This document shows positions 16,724-25,109 of a DNA stretch of 34,080 bases, piece by piece (position 1 is the stretch's first letter; every line of letters begins with the position of its first letter). Under the pieces are notes generated by a model that was not told the DNA's origin, searched no databases, and worked only from the letters and a program-made list of their open reading frames with translations. This DNA comes from Lachnospiraceae bacterium UBA4381 (GTDB taxonomy: Bacteria > Bacillota > Clostridia > Lachnospirales > Lachnospiraceae). The stretch is taken from the NCBI GenBank assembly GCA_002391105.1, contig DGRT01000055.1:1-34080 (forward strand), given 5' to 3'. The translations under genes were made by a program, and so were the position numbers.

Positions 16724-17838
16724 AAGATTACAATAAGAAAATAATACTTGAGGATGGAACTGAGTATCTGGGATATTCCTTTGGTGCTGATACAGAGGCT
16801 GTATGCGAGATAGTATTTAACACCTCCATGGCAGGTTATCAGGAAATAGTTACCGATCCGTCATATACCTATCAGGCGGTGGTAATGTCATATCCACTTA
16901 TAGGCAATTACGGAATAACAGATGAGGATTCTGAGAGCAGAATAGTTTCCGTTGGAGCACTTATAGTCAGGGACTATAATGATGAGCCATCGAACTTCAG
17001 ATTTACCAAAACACTTTCGGAATTACTAAGTGAAAATGGGATTCCCGGAATATACGGAATAGATACACGAAAGCTTGTAAGGAGCATCCGGGATCTTGGT
17101 TCCAGAAGAGTGCTGATAACCGGTGTGGAAACAGGTATTAGTGAAGGACTTAAGATAATAGCTGAAACTCCTGTAAAGAGAGATGCGGTTTCACAGGTCA
17201 GCTCAAAGAAAAGATGGTATGCAAGAACTGCCAATCCAAGATACAGTGTGGTCGCTATCGACTGCGGAATGAAGATGAATATAGTTCGGATGCTGAACAG
17301 AAGTGGCTGTAATGTAACGGTAGTTCCATATAATACCAGCTATGAGGATATATTATCTATTAATCCGGACGGGCTGTTTATATCAAATGGACCGGGAGAT
17401 CCGGAGGATGTTCCGGAGGTGATAGAAGCTCTGAAAAAGCTTCATGGAAGGATGCCTATGTTCGGTATATGCCTCGGCCATCAGCTTCTTGCCCTTTCCT
17501 ATGGAGCCAAAACCTATAAGCTGAAATTCGGTCATAGAGGAGGCAATCATCCGGTTCAGGACATTCGTACCGGAAGGATAGAGATGACCAGTCAGAATCA
17601 TAGCTATGCGGTTGATATGGATTCTGTGGAGGGAACCGGACTGGAGGTATCACATATCAATCTTCTTGACAGAACTGTAGAGGGTCTTGAGAAAAGGGAG
17701 GACAGGGTATTCTCTGTTCAGTATCATCCTGAGAGTGCTCCGGGACCGCAGGACAGCACCTATTTGTTTAAGAGATTTACAGATTATATGGATGAATATA
17801 AGAAGCTGAAGGATGTGGAGGGAATGGAAAATGCCTAA
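16720..17838 (+). CDS. carA: Carbamoyl phosphate synthase small subunit (glutaminase)
   Basis: The 372-residue subunit hydrolyses glutamine and channels ammonia to CarB. The N-terminal CarA-specific domain shows FNTSMAGYQEIVTDPSYTYQ and GIDTRKLVRSIR. The class I amidotransferase half begins near residue 180 (VVAIDCGMKMNIVR), with the catalytic Cys in MFGICLGHQLLA and the His-Glu pair in VQYHPESAPGP. The start overlaps the purF stop by 4 nt (ATGA) and its own end overlaps carB by 8 nt, so purF, carA and carB should be translationally coupled. Supplies carbamoyl phosphate for both pyrimidines and arginine. Confidence 0.96.
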   Translation: MKDYNKKIILEDGTEYLGYSFGADTEAVCEIVFNTSMAGYQEIVTDPSYTYQAVVMSYPLIGNYGITDEDSESRIVSVGALIVRDYNDEPSNFRFTKTLSELLSENGIPGIYGIDTRKLVRSIRDLGSRRVLITGVETGISEGLKIIAETPVKRDAVSQVSSKKRWYARTANPRYSVVAIDCGMKMNIVRMLNRSGCNVTVVPYNTSYEDILSINPDGLFISNGPGDPEDVPEVIEALKKLHGRMPMFGICLGHQLLALSYGAKTYKLKFGHRGGNHPVQDIRTGRIEMTSQNHSYAVDMDSVEGTGLEVSHINLLDRTVEGLEKREDRVFSVQYHPESAPGPQDSTYLFKRFTDYMDEYKKLKDVEGMENA

Positions 17839-20800
17839 GAGAACGGATATTAAGAAGGTACTTGTTATAGGCTCCGGTCCCATTGTAATAGGACAGGCGG
17901 CTGAGTTTGATTATGCCGGAACTCAGGCATGTCTTGCTCTTAAGGAAGAAGGCTATGAAGTAATCCTTGCCAATTCCAATCCTGCCACGATAATGACGGA
18001 CAATTCTGTTGCGGATAAGGTATATATGGAGCCGCTTACACTTGAGTATGTTGCGAGAATATGCAGATATGAGAGACCTGATGCAATAGTGCCCGGTATC
18101 GGTGGTCAGACAGGCCTCAATCTTGCCATGCAGCTTAATGATAAGGGAGTTCTGGAGGAGTGTGAGATAGAGCTTCTGGGTACAGATGCAGCCAGTATAA
18201 GATGCGCTGAGGATAGAGAACAGTTCAAAGAGCTGTGCGAGAGGATAGGAGAGCCGGTAGTTCCCTCTGAGATAACCTACAGTATAGAGGAAGGACTGAA
18301 GGCGGCAGAAGATATAGGATATCCGGTTATATTGAGACCTGCATTTACGCTGGGTGGAACGGGTGGAGGCTTTGCCAACAGTCCCGAAGAAATGAAAGAA
18401 ATGATGAAGAATGCCCTGGCACTGTCTCCGGTTCATCAGGTTCTCGTTGAAAAAAGCATCAAGGGATATAAGGAAATAGAATATGAGGTAATGAGAGATG
18501 CAAATGATACAGCTCTCGTTGTATGTAATATGGAGAATCTTGATCCTGTAGGAATTCATACAGGCGACTCGATAGTAGTGGCACCGAGTCAGACACTTAC
18601 CAACAAGGAGTATCATATGCTGAGAGACAGTGCCCTCAAAATCATAAGGGCGCTTCAGGTAAAGGGCGGCTGTAATGTGCAGTTTGCTCTGGATCCACAG
18701 TCCTTTAAGTACTACGTTATAGAGGTCAATCCGAGAGTTTCACGTTCATCCGCTCTTGCTTCAAAGGCAAGCGGTTATCCTATAGCAAGGGTATCTGCGA
18801 AGATTGCGGTGGGTATGAATCTGGAAGAGATTTATCTTGCGAATACACCTGCATGCTTTGAGCCTTCACTGGATTATGTTGTGACCAAGATGCCTCGATT
18901 CCCGTTTGACAAGTTCGACAGTGCGTCAAATATTTTATCTACCCAGATGAAAGCAACGGGCGAGGTCATGAGTGTCGGAAGAACTCTGGAGGAAAGCCTT
19001 TTAAAAGCTATAAGATCTCTTGAGGATGGTAAAAATCATATTCATCTGGAGAAGTTTGATGTTAAGAGCCTGTCAGAAAAACCGGAGCCGGAAAACAGGA
19101 AGGAGGCTATAGACAAGCTTCTTAAATATATAGAAAATGGAACGGATGACCGTATATATGCCCTGTCACAGCTTATATGGCTGGGAGTGGATCTGCAGGT
19201 GATTCAGAGCAGAACGGGAATAGATATGTTTTTCCTGTATAAGATAAAGAATATAGTAAGCCATGAGAAAGAGCTGGAGAAGCTGACGGAAGGCTATAAG
19301 ACCGGCGATGACATTTCACTTTATTTAGACAGAAATGTACTGTATCAGTCCAAGAAAATGGGCTTTTCGGATTCCTACATTGCTGAGCTTGCGGGATGCA
19401 GTGAAGAGGATATCTGGAGACTTAGAAAAAGCTATGATATAAAGCCTGTTTATAAGATGATAGATACCTGTGCAAGCGAATTTGAAAGCTATGTACCATA
19501 TTTTTATTCTACTTATGAAGAGGAAAATGAGTCGGTAGTTTCAGATAAAGAAAAGATAATTGTTCTGGGATCCGGTCCTATCAGAATCGGTCAGGGTGTG
19601 GAGTTTGATTATTCAACAGTACATGCTGTGAAAACAATACATGAAATGGGCTATGAGGCTATAGTTATTAATAATAATCCGGAGACTGTTTCAACGGATT
19701 ATACTACTGCGGATAAGCTTTACTTTGAACCTCTTACCGCTGAGGATATAATGAATATCATAGATCTGGAGAAGCCTCTGGGAGTAATTGCCTCCCTGGG
19801 TGGTCAGACGGCTGTGAATCTGGCTGAACCACTTACTGAAAGAGGAGTAAAGATCATTGGAACAGACTGCGATGCCATCTTTAGAGCTGAAGACAGGGAT
19901 GCATTTGAAGGCGTGATAGAGAGTCTTAAGATCCCGCATCCGAAGGGAGAGGCAGTTACCGATATAGAAAGTGGAGTGCAGGCAGCTCAGAGGATAGGCT
20001 ATCCTGTACTGGTACGTCCCAGCTTCGTGCTTGGCGGACGCGCCATGGAAATAGTCGCAAATGATGAGATGCTCAGACATTATCTGAAAACTGCTGTGGA
20101 AGTGGATGTGGATAGACCTGTACTTGTAGATAAGTATATCGTGGGTAAAGAGGTTGAGGTCGATGCCATCTGTGACGGGAAAGATGTATTTCTCCCCGGA
20201 ATCATGGAGCTTGTGGAAAGAACAGGAGTACATTCCGGAGACAGCACGAGTGTTTATCCGCCATATTCCATATCGGACAAGGTCAAGGCTACTATAGCGG
20301 ATTACACAGAAAAGCTGGGACTTGGAATAGGAATCAGAGGACTCTTCAATATTCAGTTCATAGTAGATAAAAAAGAAAATGTTTATATCATCGAGGTCAA
20401 TCCAAGAGCGTCCAGAAGTGTTCCGTTTTTATCCAAATCAACAGGCTACAATCTGGTGGATATAGCGACCAGGGTTATGCTTGGGGAAAGCCTAAAGGAG
20501 CAGGGCTACACAGGAACTGCAACGGAGGGCGGCAGGAAAAAGGAGCAGGCGGAAAAAGCCGGAGAAGCCTTCAGAAAATACTGGTATGTAAAAGCACCTG
20601 CATTTTCCTTTGAAAAGCTGAATGGCATGGATGCATATCTGTCTCCGGAAATGAAATCCACCGGAGAAGCTATAGGTTATGATACAAGCCTTAAGAGAGC
20701 ATTTTATAAGGCGCTGCAGGCGTCCGGTATTAAGATGAAGGAATATGGAACAGTAATGGTTACTCTTGCTGATGAGGACAAGGAGGAGGCACTTCCGCTT

Positions 20801-21121
20801 GTCAGAAGATTCTACGAACTGGGTTTTAATATTGAGGCAACTGTAGGTACAGGAGAGTTTCTGAAGGAGCATGGAATCAGAACCAGAATAAAGGGAAAGC
20901 TGAGCGATGGAAGTGACGAAGTGCTGAAGTCAATCCAGGCCGGTTATGTAAGCTATATCATAAATACGAGAGCTATACTTTCCGGTATTCATTATCAGGA
21001 TGGGGCCCAGATCAGAAGATGCGCTATAATGAACGGAGTGACGATGTTTACATCACTTGATACGGTAAGAATACTTCTGGAGGTGCTGGAGGATATTACG
21101 CCAAGGATTTCCAAGATATGA
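17831..21121 (+). CDS. carB: Carbamoyl phosphate synthase large subunit
   Basis: The 1096-residue synthetase has two homologous ATP-grasp halves. The first opens with VIGSGPIVIGQAAEFDYAG (near residue 13), the second with LGSGPIRIGQGVEFDYS (near 580). Each has a GQT loop (GIGGQTGLNLA, SLGGQTAVNLA) and metal/ATP residues in VEVNPR repeats. A C-terminal MGS-like allosteric domain follows (from about 975), the usual site of UMP, IMP or ornithine control. ATG 17831 was chosen for GGAGGGA at 17817-17823, 7 nt upstream; an in-frame ATG at 17813 precedes that SD. It is slightly longer than the usual 1065-1075 residues, with a Lys/Glu/Gly-rich loop near residues 897-915. Confidence 0.96.
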   Translation: MPKRTDIKKVLVIGSGPIVIGQAAEFDYAGTQACLALKEEGYEVILANSNPATIMTDNSVADKVYMEPLTLEYVARICRYERPDAIVPGIGGQTGLNLAMQLNDKGVLEECEIELLGTDAASIRCAEDREQFKELCERIGEPVVPSEITYSIEEGLKAAEDIGYPVILRPAFTLGGTGGGFANSPEEMKEMMKNALALSPVHQVLVEKSIKGYKEIEYEVMRDANDTALVVCNMENLDPVGIHTGDSIVVAPSQTLTNKEYHMLRDSALKIIRALQVKGGCNVQFALDPQSFKYYVIEVNPRVSRSSALASKASGYPIARVSAKIAVGMNLEEIYLANTPACFEPSLDYVVTKMPRFPFDKFDSASNILSTQMKATGEVMSVGRTLEESLLKAIRSLEDGKNHIHLEKFDVKSLSEKPEPENRKEAIDKLLKYIENGTDDRIYALSQLIWLGVDLQVIQSRTGIDMFFLYKIKNIVSHEKELEKLTEGYKTGDDISLYLDRNVLYQSKKMGFSDSYIAELAGCSEEDIWRLRKSYDIKPVYKMIDTCASEFESYVPYFYSTYEEENESVVSDKEKIIVLGSGPIRIGQGVEFDYSTVHAVKTIHEMGYEAIVINNNPETVSTDYTTADKLYFEPLTAEDIMNIIDLEKPLGVIASLGGQTAVNLAEPLTERGVKIIGTDCDAIFRAEDRDAFEGVIESLKIPHPKGEAVTDIESGVQAAQRIGYPVLVRPSFVLGGRAMEIVANDEMLRHYLKTAVEVDVDRPVLVDKYIVGKEVEVDAICDGKDVFLPGIMELVERTGVHSGDSTSVYPPYSISDKVKATIADYTEKLGLGIGIRGLFNIQFIVDKKENVYIIEVNPRASRSVPFLSKSTGYNLVDIATRVMLGESLKEQGYTGTATEGGRKKEQAEKAGEAFRKYWYVKAPAFSFEKLNGMDAYLSPEMKSTGEAIGYDTSLKRAFYKALQASGIKMKEYGTVMVTLADEDKEEALPLVRRFYELGFNIEATVGTGEFLKEHGIRTRIKGKLSDGSDEVLKSIQAGYVSYIINTRAILSGIHYQDGAQIRRCAIMNGVTMFTSLDTVRILLEVLEDITPRISKI

Positions 21122-21172
21122 TGAATATTTTTGTTTTGGGAACTATTTGATTAGTTATAATTGGAGAATAAC

Positions 21173-22345
21173 ATGAGTTACACAGAATCAGAAATAATGG
21201 AATATATAGAAGATGAGGATGCCAAGTTTATAAGACTTGCCTTCAGGGATGCCTACGGGGTTCAGAAGAATATCTCTGTAATGCCTACTGAGATTCATAA
21301 AGCATTTAATAGCGGAGTACCTATTAATGCCAGAGCTATCAGAGGATTTGAGGGATATAAGGAGCCTAATCTGTATCTAAAGCCTGATCCCGCTACTATG
21401 GCGGTTCTTCCCTGGCGTCCGGATTCCGGAAGGGTTCTCAGAATGTTCTGTGATGTATGCACTGCAGATGGTGAACCTTATGAGGCGGATACACGTAACA
21501 TTCTCCGGACTGCAGTAAAGAAGGCTGAGAGTAAGGGAATCGAGTTCAAGTTTGGTTCTGAGATGGAATTCTATCTTTTTAAGCTAAGTGATGAAGGAAC
21601 TCCAACAACCCTGCCTTATGATAATGCAGGTTATCTGGATATAGCACCTCTTGACAGAGGAGAAAATATTCGTCGTGAGATATGTCTTACGATAGAAGAG
21701 ATGGGGCTTACTCCGGAAAGGTCACATCATGAGAGAGGACCCGGTCAGAATGAGATAGACTTCCATTATGGCAAGCCTATGAAGGCTGCGGATCAGATCA
21801 TAACCTTTAAGATGGTTGTCAGTACAATCGCTGACAGATATGGACTTTATGCGGATTTTTCACCTGTTCCTATTTCAAATATGCCGGGAAATGGATATCA
21901 TATAAATATTTTTGCGCATGATAAAGATGGAAATGATGTTGCAAAATATGTTGCGGCTGGAATTATAGATAAGATCAAGGATATAACACTATTCCTTAAT
22001 CCTACGGAGGCTTCCTATGCACGCTTCGGAACCTGTACTGCTCCGGACAAGGTCAACTGGTCGAGAAGCAGCGGATCTGAGCTGATGTATATAGATGATA
22101 CGATGGAGAAAACGAGGGCAGAGCTGCGCTCTCCCGATGCTCTCAGTAATCCCTATATAGCATATGCTCTGCTTATCCATGCCGGTCTTTATGGCGTAGA
22201 GAATAATCTGAGTCTTCCAAAGGAAATGGAAGGTGAGGGGAATCTGCTGCCAAAGAATAGAAAAGAAGCTATGGAATATGCAGAGGCGAGCTCGTTTGTG
22301 AAGAGTATTCTTCCGGAGGCTGTAATAAGAGCATATCTGCAGTAA
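21173..22345 (+). CDS. Divergent short glutamine synthetase homologue, possibly inactive or sensory
   Basis: The 390-residue product has the GSI fold but is shorter than GSI (about 440-470). Conserved: the glutamates of FGSEMEFYLF, HHERGPGQNEIDF, the His of GNGYHIN, the Arg of NPTEASYAR, and ELRSPDALSNPY with glutamate-binding Arg. Changed on a nearly gapless hand alignment to enteric GSI: the Asp50 loop (FDGSS becomes INARA), flap Glu327 (GYEAP becomes CTAP), Arg339 (NRS becomes SGS) and a second Arg five residues on (Tyr). These residues act on ammonium and ATP phosphates, so synthesis is doubtful. ATG 21173 was chosen for GGAG at 21163-21166. It follows carB by 51 nt and precedes the ANTAR gene. 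A gamma-glutamyl ligase for another amine is the alternative. Confidence 0.75.
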   Translation: MSYTESEIMEYIEDEDAKFIRLAFRDAYGVQKNISVMPTEIHKAFNSGVPINARAIRGFEGYKEPNLYLKPDPATMAVLPWRPDSGRVLRMFCDVCTADGEPYEADTRNILRTAVKKAESKGIEFKFGSEMEFYLFKLSDEGTPTTLPYDNAGYLDIAPLDRGENIRREICLTIEEMGLTPERSHHERGPGQNEIDFHYGKPMKAADQIITFKMVVSTIADRYGLYADFSPVPISNMPGNGYHINIFAHDKDGNDVAKYVAAGIIDKIKDITLFLNPTEASYARFGTCTAPDKVNWSRSSGSELMYIDDTMEKTRAELRSPDALSNPYIAYALLIHAGLYGVENNLSLPKEMEGEGNLLPKNRKEAMEYAEASSFVKSILPEAVIRAYLQ

Positions 22346-22424
22346 GATAGTCTGGTCTGTATAATATGTGAAGTTTTTATGTTTTGAACCGGCATCAGGT
22401 GTCAGGTAGTATAGAGAATTTTAA

Positions 22425-23006
22425 ATGAGTAATAGAACTGACCGGGAGTATGCAATACTTATTGTATCATCCTCAGAACAATTTAATATGGTTGTCAGAA
22501 AGAGTATTCCTGCTGGCAGATTCAGCACTATTGAGATAAGAAAAAGTGCTTCAGCAGCGAGAAGAGAAATGCTTACGCGAACCTATGATATCATCATAAT
22601 AAATGCTCCACTTTCAGATGAAGGAATGGGGAGTGATTTTGTTATGGACCTTCATGAGAAAAAGGATATTGGAATAATATATGCAGTTCCCGGAGATATT
22701 TATAGTAAGGTTTCAGGTTATCTTGTAGATTATGGAATCATAACAGTTCCTAAGCCGGTTAAGGATAATTCTCTCGGACTTAGTATCAGATTACAACTAT
22801 CTATGCAGGATAAGCTCAGAAAGACCAGAAGGCAGGTCGCAAAACTGGAGGATAAGATGGAAGAACTCAGATTTGTCAGCAGAGCTAAGATCCTTCTTGT
22901 CCAGAGGGGAATGAGCGAGGATGAAGCTCACGAATATATTATCAGAACTGCCATGAACAGAGGACTATCCAAGAGAGCGGTGGCGGAGGAGATAATCGAT
23001 GATTAA
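22425..23006 (+). CDS. ANTAR-domain RNA-binding response regulator (GlnR/NasT-like antiterminator)
   Basis: The 193-residue protein has an N-terminal pseudo-receiver (about 8-125), a coiled linker (KLRKTRRQVAKLEDKMEEL, about 127-145), and a C-terminal ANTAR three-helix domain (about 140-190; ILLVQRGMSEDEAHEYI, then MNRGLSKRAVAEEII). In the receiver the place of the phosphorylated Asp reads INAPL, so phosphorylation is unlikely. ANTAR proteins bind paired RNA hairpins and prevent termination. A gene of this type lies downstream of glnA in Clostridium saccharobutylicum (glnR), as I recall. Here it follows the divergent GS gene by 79 nt and is the last gene before a terminator. The SD is weak (AGAGAA). 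Targets are probably nitrogen-gene leaders such as those of glnN and gltB; this is inferred. Confidence 0.9.
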   Translation: MSNRTDREYAILIVSSSEQFNMVVRKSIPAGRFSTIEIRKSASAARREMLTRTYDIIIINAPLSDEGMGSDFVMDLHEKKDIGIIYAVPGDIYSKVSGYLVDYGIITVPKPVKDNSLGLSIRLQLSMQDKLRKTRRQVAKLEDKMEELRFVSRAKILLVQRGMSEDEAHEYIIRTAMNRGLSKRAVAEEIIDD

Positions 23007-23079
23007 GATGTAACTTAATATATATCTGGTTTGATATGATATAAAGATCTGAAAAGTATATCAGTGATGATTTCAAAGG

Positions 23080-23117
23080 AGCGTGTTTTTAATAAATAAG
23101 AACACGCTTTTTATTTT
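23080..23117 (+). terminator. Intrinsic terminator after the glutamine block
   Basis: AGCGTGTT (23080-23087) pairs with AACACGCT (23101-23108) and is followed by TTTTATTTTT-like sequence to 23117. The loop can add a few weak pairs. It lies 74 nt after the ANTAR gene and closes the unit that begins at glnN or later. Confidence 0.85.
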
Positions 23118-23202
23118 TGAAAACAGTAAAAAAGTATTTTGAATAAAAAACAAATAAAAATCTGATAAAGACAAATTGAAAAAATAATGACTAAAAGCAT
23201 CG

Positions 23203-23230
23203 GAAGTGCTATATATAATGCGTGCACTTC
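23203..23230 (+). promoter_or_regulatory. Inverted repeat around a -10-like box before the ACT-domain gene
   Basis: GAAGTGC (23203-23209) and GCACTTC (23224-23230) are perfect 7-bp inverted repeats. Between them lies TATAAT (23214-23219), a consensus -10 box; no good -35 is present. The arrangement could be an operator over a promoter. Followed by TTTT, it could also be a weak terminator. The gene starts 36 nt further on. Confidence 0.4.
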
Positions 23231-23265
23231 TTTTAAGAGATTAATCAGGAAGGAGAGATAAGATA

Positions 23266-23631
23266 GTGGAGCTTAAGAAAATAGACTGTGATTTTACTGT
23301 ATGTAAGGTATCAGATGTAAATGATATAGATATGAGCCGGGATTTTTATTTTATTGGAAAAACCGATGAAGAGCTGTCTCTGGTTTGCAGAACTGAGGAT
23401 ACACCTAAGAGTACAGTAGAAAGGGAAGATGGCTGGAAAGGCTTTCGTATTCAGGGGACTTTGGACTTTTCGCTGATTGGAATACTGTCCAGAATATCCG
23501 GAATACTTGCAGATAATAATATTGGTATATTTGCCGTATCGACATATAATACGGATTATATTCTGGTAAAGGAAGAGAACTATGCCAGAGCGCTGGAGGT
23601 TCTTTCTGCGGAAGGTTATAAAGTAGTATAG
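23266..23631 (+). CDS. ACT-domain protein of the CASTOR-like (ACT_7) type
   Basis: A 121-residue protein. The second half (about 60-121) carries LIGILSRISGILADNNIGIFAVSTYNTDYILVKEE split over a beta-alpha-beta unit, the signature of the ACT domain used in CASTOR1 and related bacterial proteins; the first half is a divergent ACT-like repeat. ACT domains bind amino acids, so this is probably a small free-standing sensor or a subunit partner. The start is a GTG; AAGGAG at 23250-23255 lies 10 nt upstream and no nearby ATG fits. It begins a new unit after the terminator at 23080-23117 and is followed 71 nt later by hflX. Ligand and partner are unknown. Confidence 0.7.
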   Translation: MELKKIDCDFTVCKVSDVNDIDMSRDFYFIGKTDEELSLVCRTEDTPKSTVEREDGWKGFRIQGTLDFSLIGILSRISGILADNNIGIFAVSTYNTDYILVKEENYARALEVLSAEGYKVV

Positions 23632-23702
23632 ACAGTAGTATAAACAGCCCGCGGGTAATAAATATAATGTCTGAAAACTACATCAAATAAGGATTGGATT
23701 TT

Positions 23703-25103
23703 ATGCACGAGAATAAAAAGGATATTGAATATGTAATACTGGTTGCTGTAGATATAGGCGAAGATCAGGGGGCAGGCGTAGAAGCTTCTCTTGATGAACT
23801 GGAAGAACTGGCTGAAACTGCAGGAGCTGTTGTAGTTGGCAGGATGGTTCAGAAGCTGCCGCATTTTAATCCTGCAACATATATTGGGAGCGGAAAGATA
23901 GAAGAGCTGCAATATATGATTCTGGACAGGGGTGCTACCGGAATTATTACTGATGACGAACTGAGTCCGGCTCAGATGTATAATCTTGGGAAAGCTCTGG
24001 ATACCAAAGTGATGGACAGGACTATGGTAATACTGGATATATTTGCTGCTCATGCCAGAACTGCGGAAGGTAAACTACAGGTTGAACTGGCACAGCTTGA
24101 GTACAGGCTTTCCAGACTTACCGGTAAAGGAATCTCTATGTCCAGGCTGGGTGGTGGAATAGGTACCAGAGGTCCGGGTGAAAAGAAGCTGGAGCAGGAC
24201 AGACGTGTCATCAGGAACAGGGTGGCACAGCTAAAACGTGAGCTGGAGGAAGTGGTATCTCATCGTGAACTGACAAGAAAAGGCAGAAAGGGTGGAGATA
24301 TTCCTACTTTTGCGATAGTTGGATATACGAATGTCGGCAAATCTACACTTCTAAATGCGCTTACAGGTGCCAGAATCCTTGCTGAGGATAAGCTTTTTGC
24401 AACTCTTGATACAACCACCAGAGTATTTGAATATACAGGAGAGGGTTCCGGAAAACAGAAGGTTCTTCTGACAGATACAGTTGGTTTTATCAGGAAGCTT
24501 CCTCATAATCTGATCGATGCATTCAGAAGTACCTTGGAAGAGGTTTGTTATGCTGATTATATTATCCATGTTGTAGATGCTTCCAGTGCAAATTGGCGTG
24601 AAGAGATGAAGGTTGTTTATGAAACTCTGGATATTCTTTTCAGTAAAAATAATGCAGAAAGACGTACTGATAAGAACGCAGGAAGTATTAAGAATAATAC
24701 TGAAAAAAATGAGGGCAGAAGCCGGAACAGCACGGGTAAAACGGTGGACGGTACGGATTCATTTATTAATAGCAGCACTTACAGTTATGATGATGAACCT
24801 AAAAAGATTATCACTATATTCAATAAGATGGATAAGCTGACTAATCCGGATGACAGACTTGGTCTTCTGGATAAAAGGGCGAGTAAGGTGCTGCAGATAT
24901 CTGCTAAGGAAGGCACGGGACTCTCGCAAATTGGCAAATCCATAGATATGGTTCTTAGAGAGGACAGGGTATATATAGAAGAGCTTATAAGCTTCCGTGA
25001 GATGTCCAGACTGGCAAGAATCAAGTCCTGCGGTGAGATACTGGAGGAAAAGTACAGGGAAGAAGGAGTATGGATAAGGGCATATGTCCCATATCATATG
25101 TAG
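23703..25103 (+). CDS. hflX: Ribosome-associated GTPase HflX
   Basis: The 466-residue GTPase has the HflX N-terminal domain with IGSGKIEEL and GIITDDELSPAQMYNL, the Gly-rich segment GGGIGTRGPGEKKLEQDRR (near residue 155), a coiled-coil linker, and a G domain with G1 GYTNVGKST (near 205), G3 DTVGF and G4 NKMD. Family members bind the large ribosomal subunit and split stalled 70S ribosomes. ATG 23703 was chosen for AAGGA (23689-23693), 9 nt upstream. An insert of about 50 residues rich in Asn, Thr, Lys and Ser (about 314-363) lies between G3 and G4, just before IITIFNKMD. It resembles the gltB linker in composition and in some DNA words. The next gene starts 6 nt after the stop. Confidence 0.95.
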   Translation: MHENKKDIEYVILVAVDIGEDQGAGVEASLDELEELAETAGAVVVGRMVQKLPHFNPATYIGSGKIEELQYMILDRGATGIITDDELSPAQMYNLGKALDTKVMDRTMVILDIFAAHARTAEGKLQVELAQLEYRLSRLTGKGISMSRLGGGIGTRGPGEKKLEQDRRVIRNRVAQLKRELEEVVSHRELTRKGRKGGDIPTFAIVGYTNVGKSTLLNALTGARILAEDKLFATLDTTTRVFEYTGEGSGKQKVLLTDTVGFIRKLPHNLIDAFRSTLEEVCYADYIIHVVDASSANWREEMKVVYETLDILFSKNNAERRTDKNAGSIKNNTEKNEGRSRNSTGKTVDGTDSFINSSTYSYDDEPKKIITIFNKMDKLTNPDDRLGLLDKRASKVLQISAKEGTGLSQIGKSIDMVLREDRVYIEELISFREMSRLARIKSCGEILEEKYREEGVWIRAYVPYHM

Positions 25104-25109
25104 ATTGGT

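Noticed and set aside
17777..18616. Minus-strand 279-codon frame opposite carB
   Set aside because: Antisense shadow of a highly conserved carB region with no recognisable domain.
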